This document shows, piece after piece, positions 54,152 through 63,973 of a stretch of DNA of 64,000 nucleotides. The DNA is from CAVZCK01 sp963773735. GTDB taxonomy: Bacteria > Pseudomonadota > Alphaproteobacteria > Rhizobiales > Rhodomicrobiaceae. Position 1 is the stretch's first letter. Each line of letters opens with the position of its first letter. The stretch lies in contig CAVZCK010000020.1 in the NCBI GenBank assembly GCA_963773735.1, positions 1 to 64,000 of the forward strand. The letters run 5' to 3'. Made by a program: the position numbers and the translations under genes. The notes beneath the pieces are model-generated. The model did no database searches and was not told the DNA's origin. It saw only the letters and a list, made by a program, of their open reading frames with translations.

Positions 54152-55150
54152 CTAGCCGAGCGGCTTGGTCAAGCTCGCAACGACGTCGGTAATTGCGACA
54201 TCGTCGGCACGTGCCCCGAACGACAGCGCCATCCGGTGCTTCAGGATCGGCTCGGCGAGCGCAATCACATCGTCGATCGAGGGAGCAAGCCGGCCATCCA
54301 TGAGCGCGCGCGCCCTAACCGCGAGCATCAATGCCTGGCTGGCGCGTGGACCGGGGCCCCAGGCAACATAATTATTCACCTCGCTGCCGGCCTCGCTTGT
54401 TCCTGGGCGCGCAGACCGAACCAGCCGCAGAATCGCATCAACAACCTGGTCGCCGACGGGGATTTGACGGACCAACCGCTGCATGGCGAGCAGTTCCTGA
54501 GCCGACAGAATGAGCTGTGGACGCCGGTCTTCGATACCGGTCGTCGCGAACAGCATCCGGCGTTCGGCGCTTTGATCAGGATAACTGACATCAATTTGCA
54601 GAAGAAACCGGTCGAGCTGGGCTTCAGGCAGGGGATAAGTGCCTTCCTGCTCGAGCGGATTCTGCGTCGCGAGCACGTGAAATGGCGAGGGAACGTCGTA
54701 ACGATGGCCCGCGACCGTGACATGATGCTCCTGCATCGCCTGCAGAAGCGCCGACTGCGTTTTCGGGCTCGCGCGGTTGATCTCATCCGCCATCAGGAGC
54801 TGCGTGAACACAGGCCCCTTGATGAAGCGGAAGGAGCGGGAGCCGTTCGGAGTCTCTTCCAGAACCTCCGAACCGACGATGTCTGAGGGCATCAGGTCAG
54901 GCGTGAACTGGATGCGCTTATTGTCGATGCCGAGCACGCGGCCTAGCGTCTCGACCAGGCTGGTCTTGGCAAGTCCCGGCACACCGATCAAAATTGCGTG
55001 ACCGCCGGATAGCAGCGTCACCAGAGACAGGTCGATAATCCGCTCTTGGCCGAAAATGACCGCCGCAACGGCCTCTCTGACGCGAGCGATCTTGGCACTA
55101 GCGGCCTCGAGCCGCTCGACGATATCGGCTTCAGACTGTGTGAGGGTCAT
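54152..55150 (-). CDS. MoxR-family AAA+ ATPase
   Basis: A 332-residue AAA ATPase. Walker A is GVPGLAKTS, Walker B is LLMADEINR, then SPKTQSALLQAMQE, ATQNPLEQEGTYPLPEAQLDRF (sensor 1/arginine finger region). ATG 55150 has ACGAGAGA upstream; the longer frame to 55210 lacks a ribosome site. It is the first gene of the MoxR-DUF58-BatA/DUF4159-VWA operon. Confidence 0.94.
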   Translation of the reverse strand: MTLTQSEADIVERLEAASAKIARVREAVAAVIFGQERIIDLSLVTLLSGGHAILIGVPGLAKTSLVETLGRVLGIDNKRIQFTPDLMPSDIVGSEVLEETPNGSRSFRFIKGPVFTQLLMADEINRASPKTQSALLQAMQEHHVTVAGHRYDVPSPFHVLATQNPLEQEGTYPLPEAQLDRFLLQIDVSYPDQSAERRMLFATTGIEDRRPQLILSAQELLAMQRLVRQIPVGDQVVDAILRLVRSARPGTSEAGSEVNNYVAWGPGPRASQALMLAVRARALMDGRLAPSIDDVIALAEPILKHRMALSFGARADDVAITDVVASLTKPLG

Positions 55151-55369
55151 AGTCTCTCGTTTACTCGAACCGTAAAACGCCGGGTCCGTTTTTCTCCGGC
55201 ACAAATCCATCCCTAATCAACTATCAGGCGAAACCGGGGGCAAGCGCAAGCGTGATCTCCCCGGGATGGCGTCCGGGGCGGCTCTTTTGCCGCAAGCCGC
55301 GCTCGGGGCGGCGTTTTGGTGGCATGATAGTGATTTCTTGTCTATTTAATGCGGCAATTGGCGTCGAGC

Positions 55370-56029
55370 ATGACTATGGAACGCGGCACGTTTACGGCAG
55401 ACGATTTCATCAAGCGGGCCGCGAGCCGGTCGTTGCCGCTCAGCGCCGCTGCCGAACTCGCGGCAAACGACAGCGTGTTCCGCGGCGACCACAATCTGAA
55501 CCCCGACTTTCTGAAATCGATGCCGCTTGGCGGTCTGCGCCTTGCCAGCGTTCTGATCGGCGTCGTTGACCGTGAGCCCGGTGCGACCGTGATCCTCACC
55601 CTCCGAGCGGCACATCTTCCCAACCACGCTGGACAAATCGCCTTTCCGGGCGGGCGGGTAGAAACGCTCGACGCGACCGTGATCGATACCGCGCTCCGGG
55701 AAGCACAGGAAGAAATCGGCCTCGCGGCGGATGTCGTGACGCCAGTCGGCCTTCTCGATGCCTATCTTACGCGCACCGGCTTTCGCATCGTTCCGGTCTT
55801 GTCGGTGGTCGCCCCGGAATTCACGATACGCACTGACGAGAGCGAAGTTGCCGACGTGTTCGAGGCCCCGCTCGAATTTCTGATGACGGTCGGCAACCAT
55901 CAGCTTCATTCTCTGGAATGGCAGGGACATTTGCGTCATTTTTATGCAATGCCCTATGGCGATCGGTATATTTGGGGCGCGACCGCAGGGATTCTGCGCA
56001 GCATGTATGAGAGGCTTTACGCGGAATGA
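55370..56029 (+). CDS. CoA pyrophosphatase-type Nudix hydrolase
   Basis: Nudix protein of 219 residues with GGRVE followed by ALREAQEEIG. The adjacent region LPNHAGQIAFPGGR is the NuCoA motif seen in coenzyme A pyrophosphatases (NudL type). ATG 55370 is chosen over 55349. It overlaps the next gene by four bases (ATGA), so translation is coupled. Confidence 0.9.
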   Translation: MTMERGTFTADDFIKRAASRSLPLSAAAELAANDSVFRGDHNLNPDFLKSMPLGGLRLASVLIGVVDREPGATVILTLRAAHLPNHAGQIAFPGGRVETLDATVIDTALREAQEEIGLAADVVTPVGLLDAYLTRTGFRIVPVLSVVAPEFTIRTDESEVADVFEAPLEFLMTVGNHQLHSLEWQGHLRHFYAMPYGDRYIWGATAGILRSMYERLYAE

Positions 56030-56328
56030 TCAGGATCGTCCTTGTCAATCTGCTGCTCCTGCTCCTGCCAATGCTTGTCTATTTCGGATATGTCTACTTT
56101 CGCGCCCGGCAGGCGCCGAGCCAGGCGATTTTAGGGGACGCGCCGATTTTCTGGCTTCTCGCCGGGGGCGCGGGGTTGATGCTGATTGCGCTCATCGCTC
56201 TCGGTCAATGGGAAGTGGGAGACCCCACCGGCAGATATGTGCCACCTTACGTTCACGATGGCGTCATTGTGCCGGGACATATCGAGCGCCCTGGGGAGCA
56301 CTCCGAAGTCAATAGAGATGCCCGCTAG
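56026..56328 (+). CDS. DUF6111 family membrane protein
   Basis: A 100-residue protein with two membrane helices (about 2-24 and 42-62) and a short conserved tail (WEVGDPTGRYVPPYVHDGVIVPG). DUF6111 proteins occur between Nudix and CCA-adding genes in Hyphomicrobiales. Function unknown. It overlaps both neighbours. Confidence 0.88.
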   Translation: MIRIVLVNLLLLLLPMLVYFGYVYFRARQAPSQAILGDAPIFWLLAGGAGLMLIALIALGQWEVGDPTGRYVPPYVHDGVIVPGHIERPGEHSEVNRDAR

Positions 56329-57622
56329 CAAGGCCGCCAAGACTCAAAGCAAGCGGAGCGTCGCCAAGGCGGACTGGTTCCGCCAGCGGGGCGTAAGGGC
56401 CATTTTTGCGGCGCTCAATCGCGACGGGCATGAAGCGCGTGTGGTCGGCGGCGCCTTGCGCAACGCGCTGATGGGGCTGCCGGTCCACGAGGTCGATTTT
56501 GCCGTTACTGCGCCCCCCGATGACGTAATCCGCCTCGCGACCGACGCAGGACTGAAGGCAGTGCCCACCGGCATCCATCATGGCACGATCACAGTCGTCG
56601 TCGACGGAGCGCCCTTCGAGGTGACGACGCTGCGCCAGGACGTCGAAACGCATGGCCGGCACGCAACCGTCGCCTTCACGCAGGATTGGACCGCGGATGC
56701 GGCGCGGCGCGATTTCACCATGAATGCGCTCTATGCCGGCGCAGACGGCCGCATTTACGACCCGCTCGGCGGCTTGCCCGATCTCTATGCGCGGCGCGTG
56801 CGCTTCATCGGCTCGGCTCGCGAGCGCATTCGCGAGGACTACTTACGCATTCTGCGCTTTTTCCGCTTTACCGCGGCGTACAGCGACGGCCCGCCCGATC
56901 CGGAAGGGCTTGCCGCCTGCATCGCGGAGCGCGCCGGTCTGGCGCGGCTGTCGGCGGAGCGGGTGCGCGCCGAGCTGCTGCGCACGCTGATCACGCGCAA
57001 TCCGATGCATGCCATCGAGCCGATGGCCGAAACGGGGCTGCTCATCTCGATCCTCGGCGGCGTCGTCCGCCCAGCGCATTTCGAGCGGCTCGCAGCGCTG
57101 GAAGCGCGGCTCGGCGCGGAAGCATCGCCGATCCGCCGGCTTGGCGCGCTGGCGGTGATGGTCGAGGAGGACACCGCGCGCCTCGCCATGCGGCTGCGCC
57201 TGTCCAATGCGGAGGCGGTCCGGCTGGATGCGATCGCCGCGCTCGAACCTGAGCTGCTTCCGGGCATGTCAGAGCGGGATGCACGCACGGCGCTATACCG
57301 GATCGGCGAACAGGCTTACCGCGACCGGGCATTGATTGCCTGGGCGCGGGCCGGGGACGGCAGCGCTGACGAAGCCTGGCAGCAGCTTTATCGGCTCCCG
57401 GAGCGCTGGGTGCCTCCCATTTTTCCGCTCAAGGGGCAGGATCTTATTGCGCGCGGGCTCAAGCCCGGGCCGGAGGTCGGCCGTGCCCTTCACGGGCTTG
57501 AAGCAAGATGGATTGCTTCGGATTTTGCCGTCGGCCGTAAGGATTTGTTGGCCGGCTTAAAGCGAGATCCGAAAAGCGGGAACCGATTTTCGGAAAAATC
57601 GAGGCACAAAACAAATAGATAG
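56318..57622 (+). CDS. cca: CCA tRNA nucleotidyltransferase
   Basis: Adds or repairs the CCA end of tRNAs. Class II nucleotidyltransferase core: VVGGALRNALMG, EVDFAV (catalytic DxD-type), RRDFTMNALY, and RFIGSARERIREDYLRILRFFRF. ATG 56318 gives 434 residues; the frame open to 56186 overlaps DUF6111 too far. The C-terminal tail is basic. Both tRNA genes in this window encode CCA already, so here it is for repair. Confidence 0.93.
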   Translation: MPASKAAKTQSKRSVAKADWFRQRGVRAIFAALNRDGHEARVVGGALRNALMGLPVHEVDFAVTAPPDDVIRLATDAGLKAVPTGIHHGTITVVVDGAPFEVTTLRQDVETHGRHATVAFTQDWTADAARRDFTMNALYAGADGRIYDPLGGLPDLYARRVRFIGSARERIREDYLRILRFFRFTAAYSDGPPDPEGLAACIAERAGLARLSAERVRAELLRTLITRNPMHAIEPMAETGLLISILGGVVRPAHFERLAALEARLGAEASPIRRLGALAVMVEEDTARLAMRLRLSNAEAVRLDAIAALEPELLPGMSERDARTALYRIGEQAYRDRALIAWARAGDGSADEAWQQLYRLPERWVPPIFPLKGQDLIARGLKPGPEVGRALHGLEARWIASDFAVGRKDLLAGLKRDPKSGNRFSEKSRHKTNR

Positions 57623-57649
57623 AGCGAGTTCATTTAAGCGAATGTCGCT

Positions 57650-58489
57650 TTAGCCCGCTAATTCGCGCGAACGCCGGGCCGCCGCTTCGACGGCCTCGCG
57701 CAGCAAGTCGCGCATGGGGCCGCGGCCGCCCTCGGATTCGTCGCCCATCAGAATGCGCAGCGCCGCGGCGGTCGTACCGCCGGGCGAGGTGACATTGCGG
57801 CGCAATTCGGCGGGGCCGAGCTTCGACTGGTGCAGCAACTCGCCAGCGCCCGATATGGTGGCACGCGCCAGCTTTGCCGTAAGCTCGGCCGGGAGGCCAG
57901 CCGCTTGTCCGGCTTCGGCCAGACACTCGGCAAGCAAAAAGACGTAAGCCGGACCGGAGCCCGATACAGCGGTCACGGCGTCCATGAGCGCCTCGTCGTC
58001 AAGCCAGACCGTTTCTCCCGCCACAGCCATGAGGGACTCGCAAAGCCGGGCCTGCTCGGGGCGAACCGCGGCATTGGCATAAAGCGCCGAAATGCCCCGG
58101 CCGATCGCCGCGGGCGTGTTCGGCATGGCACGCACGATCGCCGCGCCTTTCTGCAGATGCCCGGCCAGACTCGCAATGGTCCGCCCGGCGGCGATCGAGA
58201 GCACCACCGTGTCCGGTCCTACAAGCGGCGCCACCTGCGGCAGCACATCGTCCATGAGCTGCGGCTTGACGGCCAGAACGATGACCGCGGGAGGCGAGGG
58301 CATGGCCGGCGGCGTGCCGGCGACAATGCCGGATGACGAAATTAGCGCCGCGCTGTCGGGAGGAGGCGACGGCTCCTGCACGAAGATGCGGCTCGGCGCG
58401 ATGCCCCGGGCGAGCCAGCCCTTGAGAAGCGCGCCGCCCATGCGGCCCGCGCCAACAAGAAAAATTGGCCCATCCTGGCCCTCGCTCAT
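57650..58489 (-). CDS. proC: Pyrroline-5-carboxylate reductase
   Basis: Last step of proline synthesis. NADPH-binding FLVGAGRMGGALLKGW at the N-terminus, RAMPNTPAAIG, and the C-terminal SGSGPAYVF and SPGGTTAAAL motifs are diagnostic. 279 residues. ATG 58489 overlaps the stop of the upstream YbjN gene (four bases). Confidence 0.95.
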   Translation of the reverse strand: MSEGQDGPIFLVGAGRMGGALLKGWLARGIAPSRIFVQEPSPPPDSAALISSSGIVAGTPPAMPSPPAVIVLAVKPQLMDDVLPQVAPLVGPDTVVLSIAAGRTIASLAGHLQKGAAIVRAMPNTPAAIGRGISALYANAAVRPEQARLCESLMAVAGETVWLDDEALMDAVTAVSGSGPAYVFLLAECLAEAGQAAGLPAELTAKLARATISGAGELLHQSKLGPAELRRNVTSPGGTTAAALRILMGDESEGGRGPMRDLLREAVEAAARRSRELAG

Positions 58490-58983
58490 GCCTGTCCTTC
58501 GGTCTCGAACAAGGCGGTTGCAATCGCGTCTTCGGCCCGCTTGCCCGCCCAGACCACATATTGAAACGCCTGATAATAGCGCTCGCAAGACTCAAGCGCA
58601 GCCTGAATAAGCGCCTCGCACTGATTCGCTGTCGGCTCGGCGCCGTGAAGCATCAGGCTGTGGCGGTAGAGCAGCACGCCTTCATGCGCCCAAAGGTCGA
58701 AATGGCCGATCCAGAGCTGCTCGTTGATCTGAGCCAGGAGGCGATAGACCTCGGCAGCGCGCGGATAGGGCACTTTCAGATCGAATGCGCAGGCGATGTG
58801 CAGCGACTCCAGATCCTCCCGCCAATTCAGGGAAAGGTGATAGTCGCTCCAGGTCCCGGCGACCGCCACAGTCAACTCGTCCTCGGTGGCGCGCTCGAAC
58901 GGCCAGTCATTGATCGAGGCGATGTGCTCCGTGAGATCGATCGGGTTGGTCAGTCGCATAAAATCCGGTAGAGCAGATGCCAT
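58486..58983 (-). CDS. YbjN domain-containing protein
   Basis: A 165-residue protein with the YbjN fold (DUF1790); similar to type III secretion chaperones. LSLNWREDLESLHIACAFDL and LLAQINEQLWIGHFDLW are characteristic of the alphaproteobacterial members linked to proC. Coupled to proC by a four-base overlap. Precise role unknown. Confidence 0.88.
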   Translation of the reverse strand: MASALPDFMRLTNPIDLTEHIASINDWPFERATEDELTVAVAGTWSDYHLSLNWREDLESLHIACAFDLKVPYPRAAEVYRLLAQINEQLWIGHFDLWAHEGVLLYRHSLMLHGAEPTANQCEALIQAALESCERYYQAFQYVVWAGKRAEDAIATALFETEGQA

Positions 58984-59151
58984 TCTCTGACCTTCGCGTT
59001 TCGTTGCGTTGGTGGGCCTACTCTCACGCAATTTAAGGGAATCAATGCGCAATGCGCGGATCACCCCTCCGTACCCAAGCATAAGCGCGTAACTGCGTCG
59101 CACCCGCTCCGCAAGGCGGGCGCGATCTTCTCCACGGGGAAATGCTCGCCT

Positions 59152-59424
59152 CTACGGGTTCTGCACCGGCGTTCGGATGCCGGCCGCCGCTTCCAGCGCC
59201 TCGACGCGCTTTGTCAGCCGCTCATTTTCCTCGAGCGCTTTCGCAGCCATCGCCTTGACGGCCTCGAACTCCTCGCGCTGCACCACATTCAGCTCACGCA
59301 TCACACGCTCGGCCTGAGACCGGAAGAAGGTTTCGGCATCTTGGCGAAAGCCCTGGGCCGCGCCAGCGGCATCCGTCATCAGCTTCGCCATCTCATCGAA
59401 GAATCGGCTTGTCGTCTGTGTCAT
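59152..59424 (-). CDS. ubiK: UbiK family accessory factor (ubiquinone synthesis)
   Basis: A 90-residue membrane-fusogenic coiled-coil protein. SRFFDEMAKLMTDAAG at the N-terminus, then a long coiled coil ending LTKRVEALEAAAG, is the UbiK/BMFP (YqiC) pattern. It aids the aerobic Ubi complex. Divergent from lgt, the common arrangement in this group. Confidence 0.88.
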   Translation of the reverse strand: MTQTTSRFFDEMAKLMTDAAGAAQGFRQDAETFFRSQAERVMRELNVVQREEFEAVKAMAAKALEENERLTKRVEALEAAAGIRTPVQNP

Positions 59425-59578
59425 GAAATTGTGCTCTCCGATCGTCAAAAGGGGTATTAAGTCGGCACTTCGGCTGATATTGGCCAGCTGTTGGCGTCGG
59501 ATCAAGGCTTGGCTCATCGGACGGAGCTTGCTAGGAAGCGGAGCGGGCCGCGCGCGAGCCAATGGAGGAGAAATCGCG

Positions 59579-60424
59579 ATGGAGCTCATGGCCATTCCGT
59601 TTCCGGGATTTGATCCGGTCGCAATCTCGCTCGGTCCGCTGCATGTCCGCTGGTACGGGCTCGCCTATCTGGCTGGACTTGTGCTGGGCTGGCTCTATAT
59701 GCGCCGGCTGCTTGCCGAGCCCGGCCTGTGGCGCGGCGGAGCGGCGCCGATGAAGCCGGAGCAGGCCGACGATTTTCTGCTCTGGGCCACCATCGGCACG
59801 GTCGTCGGCGGGCGTGTCGGCTTCTTCCTGCTCTATGAGCCGAGCATGCTGATCCATAATCCGCTGCGCTTCTTCGCCGTCTGGCAGGGCGGCATGGCCT
59901 TTCATGGCGGGCTCATCGGGGTCATTCTCGGCATCTATCTGTTCTCGCGCGTGAACAAGGTGTCGTTCCTCTCGCTCGGCGACCTGTCGGGTGCGGTCGT
60001 TCCTTTCGGCCTTTTTTTCGGGCGGATCGCGAATTTCATCAATGGCGAGGTCTATGGCCGCCTGACCGATGTGCCCTGGGCCGTCGACTTCCCTGCCTCG
60101 GTGCTGGAGCCGGGCGATCTTCCCGGTCCACGTCATCCGACACAGCTTTATGAAGCCTTTCTCGAAGGCATCGTGATTTTCGCGCTGATCCGCTATCTGA
60201 CGCATTCGCGCGGATCGCTGAAACAGCCAGGTCTGACGGCTGGAGCGTTTCTATGCGCCTACGCAATGGCCAGGATCATCGTCGAGTTTTTCAAGGAATG
60301 GGACTACGGGCAGTTCTTCACGACGCGCTATTTCTCAGAGGGCATGGTCTACTCGCTGCCGATGCTGGCCTTCGGCGCCTATCTGATCGCGAGGGCGACA
60401 TACAAAGCCACCAGTCCGGCATAA
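59579..60424 (+). CDS. lgt: Prolipoprotein diacylglyceryl transferase
   Basis: Inner-membrane enzyme that attaches diacylglycerol to the lipobox cysteine of prolipoproteins. Seven helices; signature GRIANFINGEVYG, with FHGGLIG and RHPTQLYEAFLEG. ATG 59579 has GGAGGAG upstream. 281 residues, normal. Confidence 0.95.
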   Translation: MELMAIPFPGFDPVAISLGPLHVRWYGLAYLAGLVLGWLYMRRLLAEPGLWRGGAAPMKPEQADDFLLWATIGTVVGGRVGFFLLYEPSMLIHNPLRFFAVWQGGMAFHGGLIGVILGIYLFSRVNKVSFLSLGDLSGAVVPFGLFFGRIANFINGEVYGRLTDVPWAVDFPASVLEPGDLPGPRHPTQLYEAFLEGIVIFALIRYLTHSRGSLKQPGLTAGAFLCAYAMARIIVEFFKEWDYGQFFTTRYFSEGMVYSLPMLAFGAYLIARATYKATSPA

Positions 60425-60609
60425 CTGCATCGGCGGCAGCGGAAACATCAACTGCTGGGTTTACAAAGCGCTGCGCAACTTGCTTCATAGGAGGGGCGAC
60501 TCGTTTGATGCAAATGGGCGGTATTCTTGAAGAGATCATTGGTCGCGCCGCTCTGCGCGACCGCAGCGAGGCTGACACGCCAATTGAAGTATGATGGTTT
60601 GGCGGATCC

Positions 60610-61722
60610 ATGATGGATGAGACGACCACCTCGCCCGTCGAAAGCCTGAAGCGGCGTCTGGCCGAACAGGGTCCGATCAGCGTCGCCGACTACATGGCGT
60701 GGTGTCTGACGGAAGGGAATGCCGCTTACTATCGGAGCGGCAATCCGCTGGGTGCGTCCGGGGATTTCGTGACTGCCCCCGAGGTCAGCCAGATTTTCGG
60801 CGAACTGATCGCGATGTGGTCGGCAACGGTGTGGCGGAATATGGGTGCGCCGATGCCCTTCATTCTGGCCGAGCTTGGGCCGGGACGCGGCACCCTCATG
60901 CAAGACGCGTTGCGCGCAGCCCGGTCGGTTCCAAATTTTCTCGAAGCCGCCGAAGTCCATCTGGTCGAAACCTCGGAGACCCTCAAAGAAACGCAGGCAG
61001 AGGTTCTCGCGCCCTATTGCCAGCCGCACTGGCATCACGGTTTCGATAGTGTTCCGGACGGTCCGCTGATCGTCATCGCCAATGAATTCTTCGACGCGCT
61101 TCCTGTCGAACAGCATATTTACGACGATGGCGGATGGCATCGCCGGATGGTCGCGCTTAACGGCTCCGGCGGCCCCTCATTTGTCGTCGGGCGGCTCGCT
61201 GTGCCCCCAGCCGAACTCCTGCCGTCAAGCCCACCACATGATGGCGACATCCTTGAGCACCGGCCCGCCGCCGCCAGCCTGATCGGCGAATTCGGCCGCC
61301 GCGCAAAATCTGCATCCATTGCCGTTCTCATCGCCGATTACGGCTACGAGCGGCGTGACTATGGCGACACGCTTCAGGCCATCAGAAACCACGGCTATGC
61401 CGACCCGCTCGAATCTCCCGGCGAGACCGATCTCAGCGCTCATGTCAATTTCGCCGAGCTGGCGCATTTCGCCGAGATCGCGGAACTGGACGTGTGGGGG
61501 CCGCTGTCCCAGAGCGAATTCCTGCTCTCGATCGGGCTTGAGCAGCGCCTGAGGCAGCTTATGAGCTCGGCGAACGCAGAACAGCAGAGCGCGCTTTTCC
61601 TAGGCGCGCGCCGGCTGGTCGATCCTTATCAAATGGGCAGCCTGTTCAAGGTCATGGCTCTGACAAGCCATGACTTGGGGCCGCCACCCCCATTTTCGCG
61701 GAGCATCGCGCTTCAAGGCTGA
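60610..61722 (+). CDS. SAM-dependent methyltransferase, MidA/NDUFAF7 family
   Basis: A 370-residue methyltransferase of the family whose mitochondrial member NDUFAF7 methylates an arginine of a complex I subunit. FVTAPEVSQIFGELIA and AELGPGRGTLMQDAL (SAM site), then IVIANEFFDALPV are typical. It lies downstream of lgt and upstream of pgeF, as in many Hyphomicrobiales. Confidence 0.92.
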   Translation: MMDETTTSPVESLKRRLAEQGPISVADYMAWCLTEGNAAYYRSGNPLGASGDFVTAPEVSQIFGELIAMWSATVWRNMGAPMPFILAELGPGRGTLMQDALRAARSVPNFLEAAEVHLVETSETLKETQAEVLAPYCQPHWHHGFDSVPDGPLIVIANEFFDALPVEQHIYDDGGWHRRMVALNGSGGPSFVVGRLAVPPAELLPSSPPHDGDILEHRPAAASLIGEFGRRAKSASIAVLIADYGYERRDYGDTLQAIRNHGYADPLESPGETDLSAHVNFAELAHFAEIAELDVWGPLSQSEFLLSIGLEQRLRQLMSSANAEQQSALFLGARRLVDPYQMGSLFKVMALTSHDLGPPPPFSRSIALQG

Positions 61723-61767
61723 AACCGCCGAACCGGCCCAAGTGCGAGATAGAGGCATAAACGTCTC

Positions 61768-62532
61768 ATGATCGTCAGTGATCTTCTGAAGCACCAGAAT
61801 GGTGTCCGCCACGGATTTTTCACCAGACAGGGCGGCGTGTCGGACGGAATTTACGACTCCCTGAATTGCGGCGCGGGCTCCAGTGACAAGCCTGGGAACG
61901 TGAAGGAAAACCGGCTCCGCGTCGCGGCCAGTCTCGGGACCGACCCGGGCCGGCTGCTGACCGTCAGGCAGGCCCACAGCAATGTCGCGATCGTCGCCGA
62001 AAAACCCTGGCCGCCCGGCCGCCTGCCGGAAGCGGACGCGATCGTCACCGCATCGCAGCAACTCGCGATCGGCATCCTGACGGCCGACTGCATGCCGATT
62101 CTCTTCGCCGACGACGAAGCCGGCGTGATCGGCGCTGCTCATGCGGGCTGGCGCGGGGCGAAAGACGGCATCATCGAAGCGACAATCGCAGCCATGGAAA
62201 AACTCGGTGCCAGACGCGACCGCATTGTCGCCGCGCTCGGACCCGCCATTTCGCAATCGGCCTACGAGGTCGGCGCCGAATTCGAAGCCAGCTTCGCCGC
62301 CGAGGATCAGTCCAATCAACGCTTTTTTACCAAGCCGGCGGATCACGCTAAGCCGCGTTTCGATCTGCCCCGCTATTGCCTCAAGCGCCTGGAAGAGTCC
62401 GGCATCGGCAATATGGACAATCTCGGCATTTGCACTTACGCGAACAAATCGCTTTTCTTCAGTTACAGACGGTCCGTACACCGTAAAGAGCCTGATTATG
62501 GACGCCAAATTTCCGCCATTGTTCTTATGTGA
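61768..62532 (+). CDS. pgeF: Peptidoglycan editing factor PgeF (polyphenol oxidase family)
   Basis: A 254-residue protein of the YfiH/LACC1 family that removes misincorporated residues from peptidoglycan precursors. RQAHSN, TADCMPIL and AAHAGWRGA hold the catalytic His/Cys/His; the C-terminal GRQISAIVL is typical. In line with the upstream methyltransferase gene. Confidence 0.93.
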   Translation: MIVSDLLKHQNGVRHGFFTRQGGVSDGIYDSLNCGAGSSDKPGNVKENRLRVAASLGTDPGRLLTVRQAHSNVAIVAEKPWPPGRLPEADAIVTASQQLAIGILTADCMPILFADDEAGVIGAAHAGWRGAKDGIIEATIAAMEKLGARRDRIVAALGPAISQSAYEVGAEFEASFAAEDQSNQRFFTKPADHAKPRFDLPRYCLKRLEESGIGNMDNLGICTYANKSLFFSYRRSVHRKEPDYGRQISAIVLM

Positions 62533-62695
62533 TGTGGAAAAGGGGCCGTTTGGGGCTTTTTTCCGCCTGTATGCTGTTGATGCCTCGCCAGGGCACTTGA
62601 CCGTCTCTAGACGCCTTTGGCGATTGTGGGTACGGATTCCGTATGGAAATGGCGCGCGTATGCGTAGTTTCCCGTCGACATTGGAGCGCGAGGCA

Positions 62696-63805
62696 ATGGA
62701 ACCAATTGGAGCATCATCTGTGACGCGCGTATGCAGTCAGGTTGCGCGTTGCGGGGTAAGGCGTATCGCGTTGCCTCTTGTCGGAGGCTTACTTGCGTTA
62801 ATGCTGGCTGGATGCGAAACAAGCTCGAACAGCTCGGGAAATGCCGTCGTCGGCTCGCTGACAGCGACGCAGCAGCAGGTACAGGCCAAACCGGTCGCAT
62901 TCGCCCCGGTCATCGGTGCGCCGGCGAAAGTCTCATCGAAGATGAATGAGAGTCTTGCCGCCGCTGCAGGTCAGAAGAATATCCGGGTGGCCTCTTCGCA
63001 AGACGCCGAATATACCATCCGCGGCTATTTGGTCGCGGCGGCCGATGCCAAAGGCACGAAACTTTCTTACATCTGGGACATCACCGACAAGAGCGGCAAG
63101 CGCGCCAAGCGCCTTCAGGGCGACGAGCTGATCGAAGGCAAGAAGGGCGGCGACCCCTGGGCGCTGGTTGACGACGCCGCAATTCAGCGGATCGCAGCAA
63201 AGACTGACCGATGAGATCAGGTCCTGGATGTCCGACTGGCGGCACGACCGCATCCGCCAATGCGACTGCCGCGGCGCAGCCTCAGGCGCAGGCTCAAACC
63301 GCCCAGCCTGCAGGCCCAGGCTGCCCAGCCGCAGCCACAAAGCAAGCCAGCGCGTCCGAGGCTTCGGCAAATGTGTTGTCCGTCCAGACACCTCAAACCG
63401 ACACCGCGGCCCCAGGCAACCGCCGCGACAGCTCCCGCCGCTTCGGCTGCGGTTGTCGTTCAGCCGGTGACGGGGGCGCCAGGCGATGGCCAGACGTCGC
63501 TGACCGACGCGATGCGGCGTCACCTTGAGGCCGCTGGGGTCAAGGTCGCGAGCGGCAGCGCGCCGAACGCCTATACGGTCAAGGGCTCGGTTCAGCTTGG
63601 TACCGCGGATAGCGGTCAGCAGCCGATCACCATCCGCTGGCTCGTGGTCGACCCGTCGGGCAAGACCATGGAGAAGGCCGTCGTCCAGCGCAACAAGGTG
63701 CCTGAAGGCTCGCTGGACGGGACTTGGGGGCAGATCGCGGACCTAGCGGCCGGCGAGGCGGCGAAGAGCGTTGCCAAGCTGCTCAAGCAGCAGGGGCAGG
63801 GATAA
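62696..63805 (+). pseudogene. Lipoprotein of unknown function with several frameshifts
   Basis: The start (ATG 62696, GAGCGCGAGG upstream) leads into a basic n-region, a hydrophobic core and a lipobox LAGC. A conserved region VSSKMNESLAAAAGQKNIRV...YTIRGYLVAAADAKGTKLSY follows, then a Gln/Ala-rich linker, and a second related region (DAMRRHLEAAGVKV...YTVKGSVQLGTADSGQ). The two halves look like internal duplicates. The frame breaks near 63205 and 63243 and again before about 63430. A terminator follows. Family not named; many Hyphomicrobiales have such a gene before prs. Confidence 0.72.
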
Positions 63806-63850
63806 GTCCGGGTCGCATTCGCTTCTGGCTATAACAGTTTACAGACCCGC

Positions 63851-63887
63851 GGCCCGCTGCTAAAAGCGGGCCGTCCGTTTGTTTGTT
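63851..63887 (+). terminator. Rho-independent terminator
   Basis: GGCCCGCT-N6-AGCGGGCC with downstream T-rich tract (TCCGTTTGTTTGTT) ends the lipoprotein gene. Confidence 0.88.
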
Positions 63888-63973
63888 GGGACTTCGAGAC
63901 CGATCCGTGCTCGGTGTCACGAAAGGCATGAACGCTTGGTCCGTGGGCTTTCTTGCCGCCAGAGGCTTCCTCA

